The translations under genes were made by a program, and so were the position numbers. From Cordia subcordata (Eukaryota > Streptophyta > Magnoliopsida > Boraginales > Cordiaceae), in the NCBI GenBank assembly GCA_028554755.1, contig JAPTOF010000011.1:3004501-3068500 (forward strand): a stretch of DNA of 64,000 nt, written 5' to 3'. Shown one piece after another: positions 36,080 through 47,690 of the stretch; the stretch's first letter is position 1; each line of letters starts with the position of its first letter. Under the pieces are notes generated by a model. The model did not search any database, had not been told where the DNA came from, and saw only the letters and a program-made list of their open reading frames with translations.

Positions 36080-36359
36080 AAAGCTCTTTTCTGAGATTTT
36101 TGTTAATTTTATTGCACAAACTTCAAATTTTCTAAATACGTATTATGATATGTGTGGTTGTGATTAAAATTTCTTGGGTCTTTGCCCAAAAATATTTGTA
36201 ATCGGATCGCAATTTTCATTCACTCGGTATTTGCCGGATGCTTTTGATTAATCTTGGACTTGCATCATAAATTGCTTTCGAAGTTTTTTTTTTTTTTTGG
36301 GTCATGAAGATTTAGTCATGAGGATGATTACATAAGCTTTGGTCGTGAAGATTATTTCT

Positions 36360-36425
<66 letters not shown>

Positions 36426-37279
36426 TTTTTCTTCACCACGTTGAATTGTTGATTCACATAATTCCATTTACTTTTAATTTGCCAATATAGTATTTGTGTT
36501 TTTCTTTTGGCCATGAAAACGTGAAAGTTTTTTTTACCCATTCCAACCACCATAACTGAATGACCACCGTAGCAGATGATCAAAAGCTCGATTATAATAT
36601 TATATATTTTCAATATCTGTTTTGAATATCTATCAACGTTTTGTCATCTATGGTAGCTACAGAATGAGGCTATTTTAAGGTCTTTTTATCATTGCTTAAA
36701 AATAAATTTATTATGTACATATATAACTGCGATCGTCGCGGCAAGATGCTATGTTTGCCAGTGGTCCTCTATGATTGTCATGGTGATGGAGAAGGTGTTT
36801 CTCTAGTGAGCAGCCGTGATGGTGGCATCTAGGATTCTCTTTGGTGAAGATGGTGACGGTTTAAAAAAAAAAATTAAGTTTTAGTTATGTGCATATTCCG
36901 AACCCGCGTCTTTACATCAGATAGTTACAACTCCTATTTTAAGTTGGTTTGTTCACTTAAGGCTCGTTTCTCTAGTGAGCAGCCGTGATGGTGGCATCTA
37001 GGATTCTCTTAAGGCTTGTTCACTTATTTTAAGTTGGTTTGCAATTAAGTTTGACTTAATTGAGAGCGAGTTATGGACTTGTTATTCTGGCTGTCAATTT
37101 AAATTAATATTGATTAATTAGTATAACTAGTTAATAAATAAAAGTCATATATAAATTAGTTAATTGTTAATTAAGTTATATATATATATATATATATAGA
37201 TAAATAGTTTATTAAATACTCATAAAGTATTTTCGTTACAAATATTTGATATTTATTTTAAGGTCCTCTATTTGTCAAA
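36080..37279 (+). other. LARD1 internal region, simple repeats
   Basis: No gene. It includes a (TA)n run at 36365-36408 followed by about 22 T residues, a second (TA)n run at 37177-37198, and an exact duplication of about 40 bp (CTCTAGTGAGCAGCCGTGAT and the next 20 bases) at 36801-36840 and 36969-37010. The 103-residue minus-strand open frame at 36302-36613 is the microsatellite translated. Confidence 0.7.
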
Positions 37280-38065
37280 ATATTTTTTTTACACCCAATT
37301 AATTTCAAAGGTGTTTTAATTAACTGGATGAGGGGAAAATTTTTGGAAAATATAAATTTGACCTTAATTATTTTAAAATTAGTTTAATTAATTGGGTCAA
37401 AATTTGGATTTTGACCCCAAATAGTTTAAAAGAAATTTTAATTATTTGGTAAGATCAATTTAATTTTATTAAACTGATCGATATTTATTTTATGGTACAT
37501 ATTTTGTTTTATGAAGTTAGTTTTTAATGCCAATTAGTTTAAAATGTGTTTTAATTAATTGGTATGTAGTCCAATATTTTTTTTTAAATTGTTTTCTAAG
37601 ATCAATTATTTCAAAATGAGTTTTAATTAATTGGGTAAGCCATTAAGTTGTCAAAATTTTATTTTGACCCCAATTAATTGGAAAGTAGTTTAATTAATTG
37701 GATAATAGTCCAAAATTTGTCAAAATTGAGATTTCGATTCCAATTCATTTGAAAGGAGTTTTAATTAATTGGCAAAATCCTATTAATGAGTCAAAATTAT
37801 GTTTTTGATACCAATTAATTTAAAAAGAAGTTTTAATTAATTGGGATAGCCCTATAATTGGTCAAAATAGTGATTTTGACCCTAATTAATTAGGAAAGAG
37901 TTTTTAATTAATTGAATAACGTCCAAAAGCTAGTCAAAATTTTATTTTGACTCCAATTAATTTTAAATGAGATTTTAATTAATTGAAAACCTGTATTTGG
38001 ACAAAATAATGATTTAGACCCCAATTAATTTGAAAGGAGATTTAATTAATTGAAGGAATTGATCT
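37280..38065 (+). repeat. LARD1 tandem array of inverted-repeat units
   Basis: About eleven degenerate units of roughly 60 bp. Each unit has the pattern TCAAAATT...TTTTGACCCCAATTAATT, a short purine-rich spacer, then TTTTAATTAATTGG. The AATTAATT blocks make every unit an inverted repeat around the spacer. The same array occurs in LARD2 at 61040-61590. The sequence has no coding potential. Confidence 0.85.
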
Positions 38066-38832
38066 AATATGATGAAATCGATCCATCAATTGTGTGATAA
38101 AATCATGAAATTACTTTATGCCTTTTTCTTTATTATGATGTATGACATATTTTGGCGTGGTTATGGGCTTGCATCTCATTGTTTGTTTACAAGTAAATTA
38201 TTTTCATTGTTTTTTGGATTAAATTAAGCTTATGAGCCCAGCCTTCTCTCCAATTCTGGTTGAAATCCCCTCTCCCATTTGATGTGTCCCCTCCTTTTAG
38301 AAAGAGTTGTTCTCCTAGATAATGTAATTAGCAGTTAAAGTGTGATCAAGACAAGAAGATGAAGAAAAAGAGCTAGAAGGCCCAACCTCGTCTAAGATTC
38401 TCAATATTAACAGGTAATAACCTTACTTGCATGATAGAGTGGCCCATGATGGCTCTATGGGCCATACTAGGAAAAGCCCATAACCACCTACATGTGCTTA
38501 TATATATATATTGTTATAAATAAGGATCAAAATTAATTCATGAGCTATTGTTTATAAATTAAATATGGATTTAATTTGGGTTTGTTATGGATTTAGGAAG
38601 GATATTATTCTAAGCCCAAAGAGTTGGGCTTATTGGGTTGTGGGGATGGGCTTTATGGAAAGCCCAAATCTCCCTATATAAGAATAGTTCTCATTATTTC
38701 TTGTATGTATGTTTTTGTGAAAACCTGATGTTAGAAAATTATCTCCCAAAAATCCTAAACTCAAAAATAACCTCCTTCCCTATTCTTGATCGCGTACAAA
38801 GAAGAGGAGCTCAACGCTTCCATAAGGCAAAG
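38066..38832 (+). repeat. LARD1 3' end and LTR fragment
   Basis: 38066-38522 aligns to the LARD2 internal end at about 61590-62045, including AGTGGCCCATGATG. 38523-38832 matches the middle of the 5' LTR (about 35616-35952), including its TATA box at 38675. Both the first 1.1 kb and the last ~110 bp of this LTR are absent, the mark of illegitimate recombination. Confidence 0.78.
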
Positions 38833-39294
38833 ACTCTATGCATTCCCCATAATACACCCTCATCTTCTCCAATCAATTAAGTCAATAACAAAAACCAACT
38901 CTTCAACCAACATGGAGATAAACAAATTCAAAACATGCAAAAAATTATAAAAAAAATTGAACACATTTTGAGCAAAAACAAGGTGTGCTATGCAAATCTA
39001 CCCCAAACATGATATAAAAAATAAAGGAATAACCACACTCCCAAATCTAAACTTTGCTTGTCCTCAAACAAATAGCACAAAAGGACATGACAAGCAATCA
39101 ACTTGAAACACATATGGGGAATGTGGAGAGGGATAGATAAGGACAAGTAAAAGATGGAAAGATACAACCTTGTTTCAATGTAGTTCGCAAATGCCAATGG
39201 TAATCAAATGATTTACTTCTCAACTCCTTAGTAGAAACCACTAATACTAAAAAAACTAAAAAAAGATTAGTAGTCTCTACAATGTGATACGCTA
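38833..39294 (-). other. G4 3' region, second part
   Basis: Resumption of the Athila-type non-coding 3' region of G4. It aligns to G2 at about 48440-48900, including the second hairpin region TTTGCTTGTCCTCAAACAAA at about 39053 and the block with ATACAACCTTG. It has no gene and is cut by the G3 LTR at 39295. Confidence 0.7.
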
Positions 39295-40247
39295 TTTCGG
39301 AGCACAAGCCTAAATAGCCCATAAGCACACGGGTTATGTGTGGTATGGTGTGTGCGAGTGTAGGGTCGAATCCATGGGGAGGCCTAACGAGAATGATGTC
39401 CCAAGCTATGTGCGTTCTAAAGAGCTATGTGTTGGGGTCCTAACTACTATGTTTTTGGGTTTTTGGGATTGAGGGGAGCTCGAAAAAGATAAATCTAAGC
39501 TAAGGACAAGAAAATAAAAAGGCAGTGTATGTGTATGTGATGGGGGAATCAAGCAATCTAAGGGGATGCTAACACGTGGAAATGGGGAATAATGTGATAA
39601 TGGCTTGCAAATAGGCGATTACTACTTCTTGTTGAGGTTGCTTGATGGATATACTTAGTTGCCCTCATCTAGACCTTTAATTAACCACCTAGTAGAACCC
39701 TCAGGACACAGGGCGGGTTTGTCCCAAGGCACGTATATCCAGAGCTACAGCGTGGTCCTTATGACTAAGGCATTGGGGATAGCTAATCAAGGTACTAGGT
39801 GACTCGAATCGATCTAACCCTAGCATCTAACTGTTGGTTGGGTTTAAAGCCAAGACCTAGTCCGTCTAAGGTCGACTAACTTACCCAAAAACCCATTAGC
39901 TGGATTTAAAGTTAAAGGAGACTCGACTTAGGATAGCCATTATTTGAGCACCATCGATCGTCATCATAATATGGGTATTAACGTTTGAGCACAAAGCATA
40001 CACATCTAGAGCATAACATTCGAGGATAAGTTGACCTATCCTATTACTAAACATATAGACATGCTTAGATTACATCTGTTTGAGTAACAGCACTCGACAT
40101 GTAAGCAATAGAAGCTATTTATGCTATTAATTATGCTAGCACAAACATAGACATGTATATAGTCATACCTACTTCATGTAATCACCACGCAAACACATAG
40201 ACATGCTAGCATAATGATGAAGAAATGGTTAATAGTAAAATAGACTT

Positions 40248-40285
<38 letters not shown>

Positions 40286-41309
40286 CTTCATTGAGGCATT
40301 TCAACAAACACAGACATGTATGTAAAATAGCCTTTGAAACCCTAAGCACAAAGCATATATATGCAAATCCATCAAGTACCCATTATAAAAGAGTAGCAAT
40401 CAATCAATAAATACAAGAATAATCACCCTACATATCTCTAATCAAACATAATTAGACTTAGGATAAAAGAGAGATACCCTTATATCTATAGCCAAGCTTT
40501 ACAATCCATGATCTATGCCCAAATCCTAGTGTTTGATCCTCCTAGATCCTTGATTCTAAGTGTTAAATGTGTTTAGAAGTAACTGTGTAAGGTGGTTTTA
40601 GGTGGATTTTGGGTTTAAGGAATGGGTGTATGAATTGGTGGGTGTGTTCCCTAAAAAATGCTGAAAAGTGGCTTAAATAGAGCTGTTAATGCACAGGGCC
40701 GGAGGCCTAGCCGATCGATTAGATTTGGGGCTAAGTCAGTAAGCTTAAATTGGCCAGGATTCTGATCTGGCCGGTGGGCAGGCCTTGACAAGAGCTCGAT
40801 CGGCCTTGACAGTAATATGTTCATATCTTGCTCATTTTGGCTCTAATTCACGCACCAATTTTTTCTATAGCTTCATTCTGCTTTGGGGGATCTCCCAAGC
40901 CATTTTTGGCACCCTAAAACATGTCCAAACTTTTTCCATGTTCGTCTTTGGTTACAAGCTCTGAATTCGCCTCTCGTTACGCTCGGTTTCATCTCAGTCG
41001 CTTTTTCTTTCACCTAACCATTTCCAAATACGTCTTTCAAGCCTTGTTTAAGTCCCAAACACCATTGGATTTAATCCCTATCCCAAATGCCACCAATAAA
41101 AGTCCAATCATCTCTCCAAATCTCATTTAAAACAAACAACAAATGCTTATTAGTGTAGCATTTAAGTTCTAATCATAACTATGAACACGTAAATCCTACT
41201 ACGCATAAGAATGACCTAAATGCTATACTAATATACCAAATGAAGCATAGAGCACCTCAAAACAAGTATATACATACAATGCATAATCACACACAAAACT
41301 AGCACATCA
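39295..41309 (-). repeat. G3 3' LTR
   Basis: About 2015 bp in minus orientation, related to families A and B. It starts in sense with TGATGTGCTAG at 41309 and ends at 39295 (TGATACGC on the plus strand). A purine tract follows its start, so it is a 3' LTR. It includes a (TA)n run at 40250-40281, hairpin copies near 39834 and 39896, and weak palindrome motifs near 40690-40805. No gene is present. Confidence 0.78.
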
Positions 41310-41760
41310 ACACCCCCAACCTTCTCTTTGCTTCTGCCAAGGATAGATATAACCTTGCATTCTTTAGAGCTCTCCGATGCCAATGGATAATGATTCAACT
41401 ACTAATTCCTATTTCTCAACAAATTACAAACAATCAAAGCACATGATTAGTAGCATTGTCATATGAGCGCGCATTGGAATCATCAAATGAATAAATAAGG
41501 TGTATAAAGAATGGGTAATGATAAAAATGAGGATCAACATTTGGGAGCATGAAAACAAGACAAGGGAAAAGAAAACGAAAATCAAGAGATCTAATCTACT
41601 AAAAGAAAATAAAAGTAAAGGAAAATAAGAAAAATAATGGAATATAAACATGTCTAGGGTGCCTCTTAGCAAAGCTGGATTTAACGCCTCTAGCCAGACG
41701 CTAATGGTAGAGTAAACCGTGCTTAAAATTAAGAGGCACAAATTGTTGGATATTCAACCA
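41310..41760 (-). other. G3 purine tract and 3' region
   Basis: Starts with the complement of GGTTGGGGGTGT, the purine tract. About 1 kb relative to G2 is missing right after it, then Athila-like 3' sequence (ATAACCTTGCATTCTTTAGAGC) runs to the block matching G2 at about 49060. The minus-strand 105-residue open frame at 41424-41741 is hydrophobic but unrecognised and probably not a gene. Confidence 0.6.
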
Positions 41761-42870
41761 CATACAAATAGTAGAAGAAATAGAGTCATGCAACAAATAA
41801 TGGGGAAATGTATGCAAAATGCACCCCCTTTTCGAGATCCCTCCGACCTATCAAAAGAGAAGTGCGCACAAGTGTGAAAGGTGTCGTGCACAAACATGAA
41901 AGAACATGCCCCACTTACTCTTTAACTGACTACCCCATGGCCTTTTTTTCATAATCAAGGGCTAAAAATACACAATCCTTATGGGTTAAAGATATGTCAA
42001 ATACATGCAACATGGGAAACATGCTTTCTAATCCTAGATGAAAATGTTCTATACATGAAGGCACAAACATGAGCTCCAAAGAGGGAGGCTCAACGGAATA
42101 GGAAAGGGGAATAGGAATGACATTCGGAGAAGGAGGAGCAACGATAGGCGAATTGGACGTATTAGACTCTTCTTCTCCACAAGATATTGCATTATCAAGC
42201 CTAGGTCGCTCTAACTCCTCACTAGGGTGGATTCGATCTTAATAGGCTTACTCACAGTAGGGGAAAGTCCTTGTTCATCTAGAAAGCGCTTAACCTCATC
42301 TATCAATTCCCTAGTGGAGAGGGTAAAAAAGGGTATCAACAATTATTCATCAAACACACCCAAAGACCCATAGATCACCATTTCAAGTTCATCAATTTCT
42401 TCCTTAAGTGTCTTCTTAGAGTGGCTATTCTCTTCAACACAAAAATCCTTAACTCCAAGAGACTTATCATCTAAAAACTCTGAAATTGATGTCTTATTCT
42501 CCCCAATGGATAACTTCAAACGTTCACTACTTAAGATCTTATCAAATGTTTTCACAAATTCATCACTAGTAGGCGTCATCTCACTATCACGCCCCTCATA
42601 AAGCATAGGCATAAATGGAAGGGGGCAATAGAGACTCAATGGATTTCAAGTTATGTATGCATGAATGCTCATGGGAGATGTGTACCCTAGACTCCCTAAA
42701 TGTAGACTCAAAATGCAAATGAGTGCTACACTCTCAATCTCTCTCTTCAAGCACTTGCCTAGATAGTCAACTTATTGCATCATGCTATCTAGCTTCTCTC
42801 GATCAGATTGGAGAAGTGATTATAGATAGGCAATCTTTTCATCATAACTTAAGGATGCTTATCCATTAAA
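41761..42870 (-). pseudogene. Unassigned reading-frame remnant of G3
   Basis: Minus-strand segment with traces of coding. 42343-42639 is open for 98 residues, containing PFMPMLYEGRDSEMTPTSD and an acidic Ser/Glu-rich stretch. Upstream in a related frame, about 42640-42850 reads DREKLDSMMQ and LGKCLKREIES, which resembles the Gln/Lys-rich spacer after an Athila zinc knuckle. I do not recognise the protein. It occupies the place where integrase is expected, so G3 either has a large internal deletion or belongs to a different subfamily. The right boundary with T1 is approximate. Confidence 0.4.
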
Positions 42871-42879
42871 CAAGAAGAG

Positions 42880-44266
42880 ATGGGGTGTTGTCTCCAAGCC
42901 CAGTATAGCAGCCAAGTGGGCTAATACTCTTCTTTGGGTCATCAATCGTCTCGTGATGCCCCTCCTTTTGACAACCTTCTCAATGACTACATTTGCAGGC
43001 AATAGAAAGGTCGCCCAAGAGATTGCCATTTGAGAGGGCAGAGCTCTAGCTCGCCTTGTAGCCGAACAAGGTCGAGAGGAGCAAGTGCCTTGCTGAAGAG
43101 GTTCAATTTGTTTCAAATGAATCAGAGCTATAGACTCAATTGAGGAGGCTCTTAAAAGGCCCCTGAAGCTCTGAGAGTGGTGAATCTTCTAGGGCCACCA
43201 AGGTTCGTGCCGACAGGTCAGGCTCTATCGCACAATCCACCTCCCCCACGCATTGCCAACCCTTCCAACCTTCCTATTGTTACCATCGGTGAGGGGGAAT
43301 TTTCATGGGATGTTTCTATTAACACTGTGAAGACTTTTAAGCTTTACCTCTCGGTGGCCAATTCTAATAATCAGGTGACATCTTTTTTTCCTTTACTCTA
43401 TGATGCATTTCTATTATTTTAATCTTCTATTTTCTCTCTGCCATAATGAGATGTGCATCTCTTATTGCTCTTGTACTACCTTCGCAAATTGAGGCCATTC
43501 TTAATGAGGCCTTTTAGCTTGTTCGCTCTATCGTGGTGAATATTAACGAGGTTACCTAGAGGGCCCTCGACGAAATTAGAGATTCAGAGGCCAAGAAACT
43601 TCAGAAAAAGATAGATAGGCTGAATGTCACCCTTAAGGATACATACAAGGCTTACAACATCATCTTTAAAAAATGAAGCGCTAGCACAAGGAGGAGCTAG
43701 AGAAGAATGAGCAAGTAATCAAGTCTTTGACTATCTCAGTGAACAATCAGTGGGACACCTTACAAACCAAGACTGACGAAATAATCAGGTTAAAGTCAGC
43801 TTTGAGTACCCATAAAACTATATACTCAAATGTGTTTAGATGAGTGGTGGAGTTGGAGAAGGAGCTGAAAGAGGCCAAAGAGGCTATGGAGAGAGCTGTG
43901 GAAATTTACAAACCCTCTTCTGACTTCCAAGACAATGCTTTTGAGGAAGCTCAACCTTAGTACGAGTCCGGTCTCGAGAACAGCTTGAAGAAAGTCTTGG
44001 CTTTTCTGAGAAGGAATCCCCCCGTGCCTCTAGAAGCGATAGTTGAGGTTGAGATGGAGAAGCTTATCCCTAACTACCCCAATAACACTGCTAATGATGA
44101 AGAAGTTGATCTTGATGCGCGAGTGGTAGTAGGCGAAATTGTCGGTGACGCTCCTTCACCGATCAATAATGCTCCCGATGCTCCTAGCTTAGAAGAAGTT
44201 TTTCCCAACGCTCCTTGTGTCTTGATGTGCCTACTACTAAGGCTCCTAATGGCACAACCCCAGTGA
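42880..44266 (+). pseudogene. T1 antisense extra ORF, coiled-coil type (broken)
   Basis: A plus-strand gene remnant opposite to the T1 pol. 43177-43422 is open, with VNLLGPPRFVPTGQALSHN. 43470-43670 reads LPSQIEAILNEAF and KKLQKKIDRLNVTLKDTYKA. After a frameshift, 43680-43920 is Lys/Glu-rich and heptad-like, with VVELEKELKEAKEAMERAV. The C-terminal part, 43985-44266, has AFLRRNPPVPLEAIVEVEME and an acidic tail. The place, antisense between integrase and the 3' LTR, is characteristic of Tat-type plant elements. The function of such ORFs is unknown. Several stops and at least one frameshift are present. Confidence 0.65.
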
Positions 44267-44790
44267 TTAAATGTTTATGTTTTGCTTTGAGCAATTTTTT
44301 TTATTTAATTTACTTGGTTGGTCTGAACATCTCTCCTTTTCCTTCTTTTGCTATTAGTTAAGATGTTCATTTATTTGAATAGTAATCATATTTGTGATCA
44401 CTTATTCCTTAGTTTGATATGTTATTTCATGGCTAATAGCTGAGAGTTTTACACATAGCATAATAGGTATGGCATTAACGCCCCTAATGTTGCCAGTCGT
44501 TTGGAGATATTGAATAAATATTTGTTTAAGTTCTTCTATTATTCATTGGTTTATTTTGGCTCTTTTGAGATTGTTTGTTTTATTCCAATATTTACATGCT
44601 CTTTTTCTTTGTTGGCACTTTTGGCATGCTGTTTTGTTGTGATATTTTCATTTGTTTGTTAGTATTCGATATTTAGTGCATCATTATGTAATATACTCGT
44701 AAATAATTTACCGTCAAATAATGGCATTTCATCTTTCATTGAATAAAAAAGTGGTGTATTTACATCACTAGTATCCAGTAGTTACAAATA
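44267..44790. other. T1 spacer between antisense ORF and integrase
   Basis: AT-rich non-coding sequence separating the ends of two converging reading frames. No gene, hairpin or repeat stood out. Confidence 0.6.
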
Positions 44791-45813
44791 TTATTTTTTT
44801 AGATGCTCCTTATTCAAAGCGTTTGGTAGTTGAGTTTCGTCAGCTCAAGCATGTCTGAAAGTGCTTGGTCGAATGACCTTGATAACCTTGTATGGTCCTT
44901 CCCAATTTTTATCAAGCTTTAAGAGATTGCCCTAGGCAAATTGATGCTTGCAGAGCACCATATCTCCCAACCCAATGCATTTTGGCTTTGTTTTTAAAAA
45001 ATGATGCCTTCGTAATGCATATTTGGTTGCTTCAGACCTGATTCGTGCTTTCTCTTGAACTTTGTTGAGAAGTTACATCTCGATCCCTAGGATGTCGTTG
45101 TTTTCTTCCTCATTGAAGTGTTTAACCCTTAAGGTTGAGCATATAATTTCAATCGGTACAATTGCTTCCACCTTAACAGCCATTCGAAAAAGAGTTTCTT
45201 TAGTACCATTATAAGTAGCCGTTCTATAGCCCACAGAACTTCATGAAGTACCTCGAGCCATAGCCCTTTAGCCTTTCCAAGCTTTGTCTTTAAGGCATTC
45301 ATAATGGCTCTATTGGTAACTTCAACTTGCCCCTTCACTTGCAAATAAGCCACCAAGGAAGATTTGACGTTGATACCTAACTCCTCGACCATCTCCTTGA
45401 TGTACTTTGAATCAAGTTGTCTTATATGGTAAGTAATGATAACCCTCAACACCCTAAACCAACAAATGATGTTTTCCACACAAAATTCCGTGCGGCTTTC
45501 TTATTGATTGTCGAAACCATTTCAGCTTCTACCTATTTTGTAATGCGAACTTCACACCACAAAAGAGAACTTCCTCTGACCCTTTCCCATGGGCATGTAA
45601 AGTAATCCATTGCCACAAATGCAAACTTTCTCTCACCCTTTTCCATGGGCATGTGCCTAACTATGTCAAGTTCCAATTTTGCAAATGGGTATGGGCATGT
45701 AATAGGCAATGAAAGAGCCGTCAATTAATGTTGTATATTGGCGGTCTTCTGGCATCAATCACAACAAGTGACAATGCTTGTTGCTTCTTTGATGACATTC
45801 TGCCAATAGTATT
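44791..45813 (-). pseudogene. T1 integrase, catalytic and C-terminal part (broken)
   Basis: Tat-like Ty3/gypsy integrase. From 45808 downward it reads the C-x2-C end of the zinc-binding region (TCCD then CQK), the core with KLELDIVRHMP and FVAMDYFT, and GQVEVTNRAIMNALKTKLGK (Glu site, 45129-45479). The C-terminal domain has LDKNWEGPYKVIKVIRPS and ends NKEHLKK with a stop at 44791. Stops and frameshifts are numerous. The N-terminal half lies at 57112-57300, on the far side of G2. Confidence 0.87.
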
Positions 45814-47690
45814 TGGTGTGCCCTTCTGAGTGCATGCTCCAAAGACCTGCAAGCACATTGATTGATGCAGTAAAGTGTATGCAAGTGCGGGGTCAATACC
45901 ATAGGGAGGCTATGTTGTGAGATGAATACTATGTGCGTGTTCTAGATTTTGCCTAAAAAGAAACCTAAACTAACTATTTCTTTTGGGATTTTGGATGATC
46001 GGCAACTCTAGCTAGAGAAAATTAAACTAAACTATAGAAATGGAAAGTGGAGGGGACAAGCTAATCTAGAGGGAACTAACAAATGCAAAGGTGTTAGGGA
46101 GATTTTAACTTATGATAGGTGATTCTATACTCAAATGCTATGGGATTAAAGGATGATGGCTTACCTTAGTAATTTCTCTTAACTAGGTTGCTGAATTAGT
46201 GTCCTAATTTACCCCTAGGACTCGGTGCGGGTTCGTCCCTAGGCGGCGCCTCCTAGAGCTACAGTGTGGTCCTTATGACCTTGGGCCTTAAGAATGGCCA
46301 ATTAGCTTCGTAGGCGACTTAGAATGAACCTACCCTAGTACCTAAACCATTGGCTGGATTTAAAACCAAGATCTAGTGTTGCTAAGGTCAACTAAACCTA
46401 TCCTGAAACCTAGCGGCTGGATTTAAAGCCAAAAGAGACTCAGCCTAGGCTAGCCTTAAATTACTTGCCGTCATTCTAAGGTCACTACAACGAGATTTGA
46501 CTTGCTCACACATCCATACATGTTCTTGGCCAAGGTGTTCGTGAATAATGAAATCTATTCAACTACGAAACATCATCATGCTCGGATTACACCATTAGAA
46601 GCGATTAACAACCAACATGTATGCGTTATTGCAATCATATTCAGTACTAGCCATGCAAATATCCATATAGACATGAATATAAACATTACCCACTTCATAG
46701 CATCCATATATAACCACATAAATATGATTATAGCATGGATCAGATGTGTTTAGTAACAAATAGACTTCAATTTATACACACGCTACTCATCTAAGCATTT
46801 TATCAAACACTTAGACATGAATGAGAAAATAACCATTTAAACAAGAAAATCAAAACATGTATACATTCAACCATCAAATCCCATATCATAAGAGTATATA
46901 GTTAATCTATTACATAAGCGAAATCACCCTAGACAAGTCTACCCAATCATAATAAGAGATAGAATGAGAGAGAGATTATGAAACTTCCCTTTCATCCTAG
47001 CTAATGTTGTACAAAGCTTTTGAGCAAACTTGAATCCAAATGTCTGAAACCCTCTAAATCCACTTCTTTCAAGGTGATAAGTGTGTGAAAGAGTATGTGA
47101 GAAGTGATGAGACTAGGGTTTATGTGTGTGTGTGATGGGTGTGTGTTGGGTCTCTGAAAATTCCTCTTTCAAAATCCCCCCTTTTAAGTCTGAAAATCGA
47201 CCTTTTTATATCAGCAACTGCGCACTGCTGGTCTATCAGCTCCTCTTAACTTGACTAGCTTTTTGGTGATGCTCTATGAACTGGTCGGTCCACCTAGCCG
47301 GTCGACTGGCTCTGGAGGGCTAGTCGTTCGGCTATTTTGGGCATCTGTCTGGAGTAGCCGGTCGACCGGCTCTTTCTTTTAGGTCGTCTGGCTGACTTTC
47401 TTCCTCCATTCTTTGTCTTTTTGGCCTCCGGTCTTCTCTCTTTGACCTGTCCATCTCCCATCTTCACCACCCATCAACATCCAATCTCAATCTTAACCCA
47501 AAGTTTACCTAAATCATTAAAAACAAGCAATTAGTGTAGCAATTTGTCTCTTAAACTCAATATGTACAATTGTTTATGCTTAAGCCTATTCTTGTCATAA
47601 GCACTACACTAATGCATCTTTATGAACACTTAACACCTCTTAATCATGGGCAAATAATAATGCAAACACACACAAAAGCACAACACATCA
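45814..47690 (-). repeat. G2 3' LTR (family A)
   Basis: 1877 bp, sense start TGATGTGTTGTGC at 47690. The TATA box TGATATAAAAAGG lies at about 47201-47213. Immediately upstream of it, 47220-47400 is the palindrome cluster, including the perfect 16-bp palindrome AGCCGGTCGACCGGCT at 47356-47371. Hairpin copies lie near 46350 and 46414. Its far end has the shared block with GGTCCTTATGACC. Confidence 0.93.

Larger units (their letters stand above)
34498..38832 (+). mobile_element. Non-coding LTR element LARD1 (3'-truncated)
   Basis: A plus-strand LTR element without any recognisable protein domain, inserted in the 3' region of G4, whose homology resumes at 38833. 5' LTR 34498-36065, primer site 36067-36079, internal region with a tandem inverted-repeat array (37280-38065), and a fragment of a second LTR (about 38523-38832). 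The structure fits a large retrotransposon derivative, which would need another element's proteins to move. About 130 bp of G4, judged against G2, is missing at the right junction, so the right end was lost with flanking DNA. Confidence 0.82.

Noticed and set aside
36302..36613. 103-residue frame with Lys run and Ile-Tyr repeats
   Set aside because: Direct translation of a T run and a (TA)n microsatellite in LARD1.
42343..42639. Host gene exon
   Set aside because: Possible, but it lies between retroelement parts and upstream traces resemble an Athila Gag spacer, so an element origin is more likely.
42859..43116. 85-residue minus-strand frame
   Set aside because: Lies opposite the start of the plus-strand T1 antisense ORF and shows no known domain; taken as shadow.
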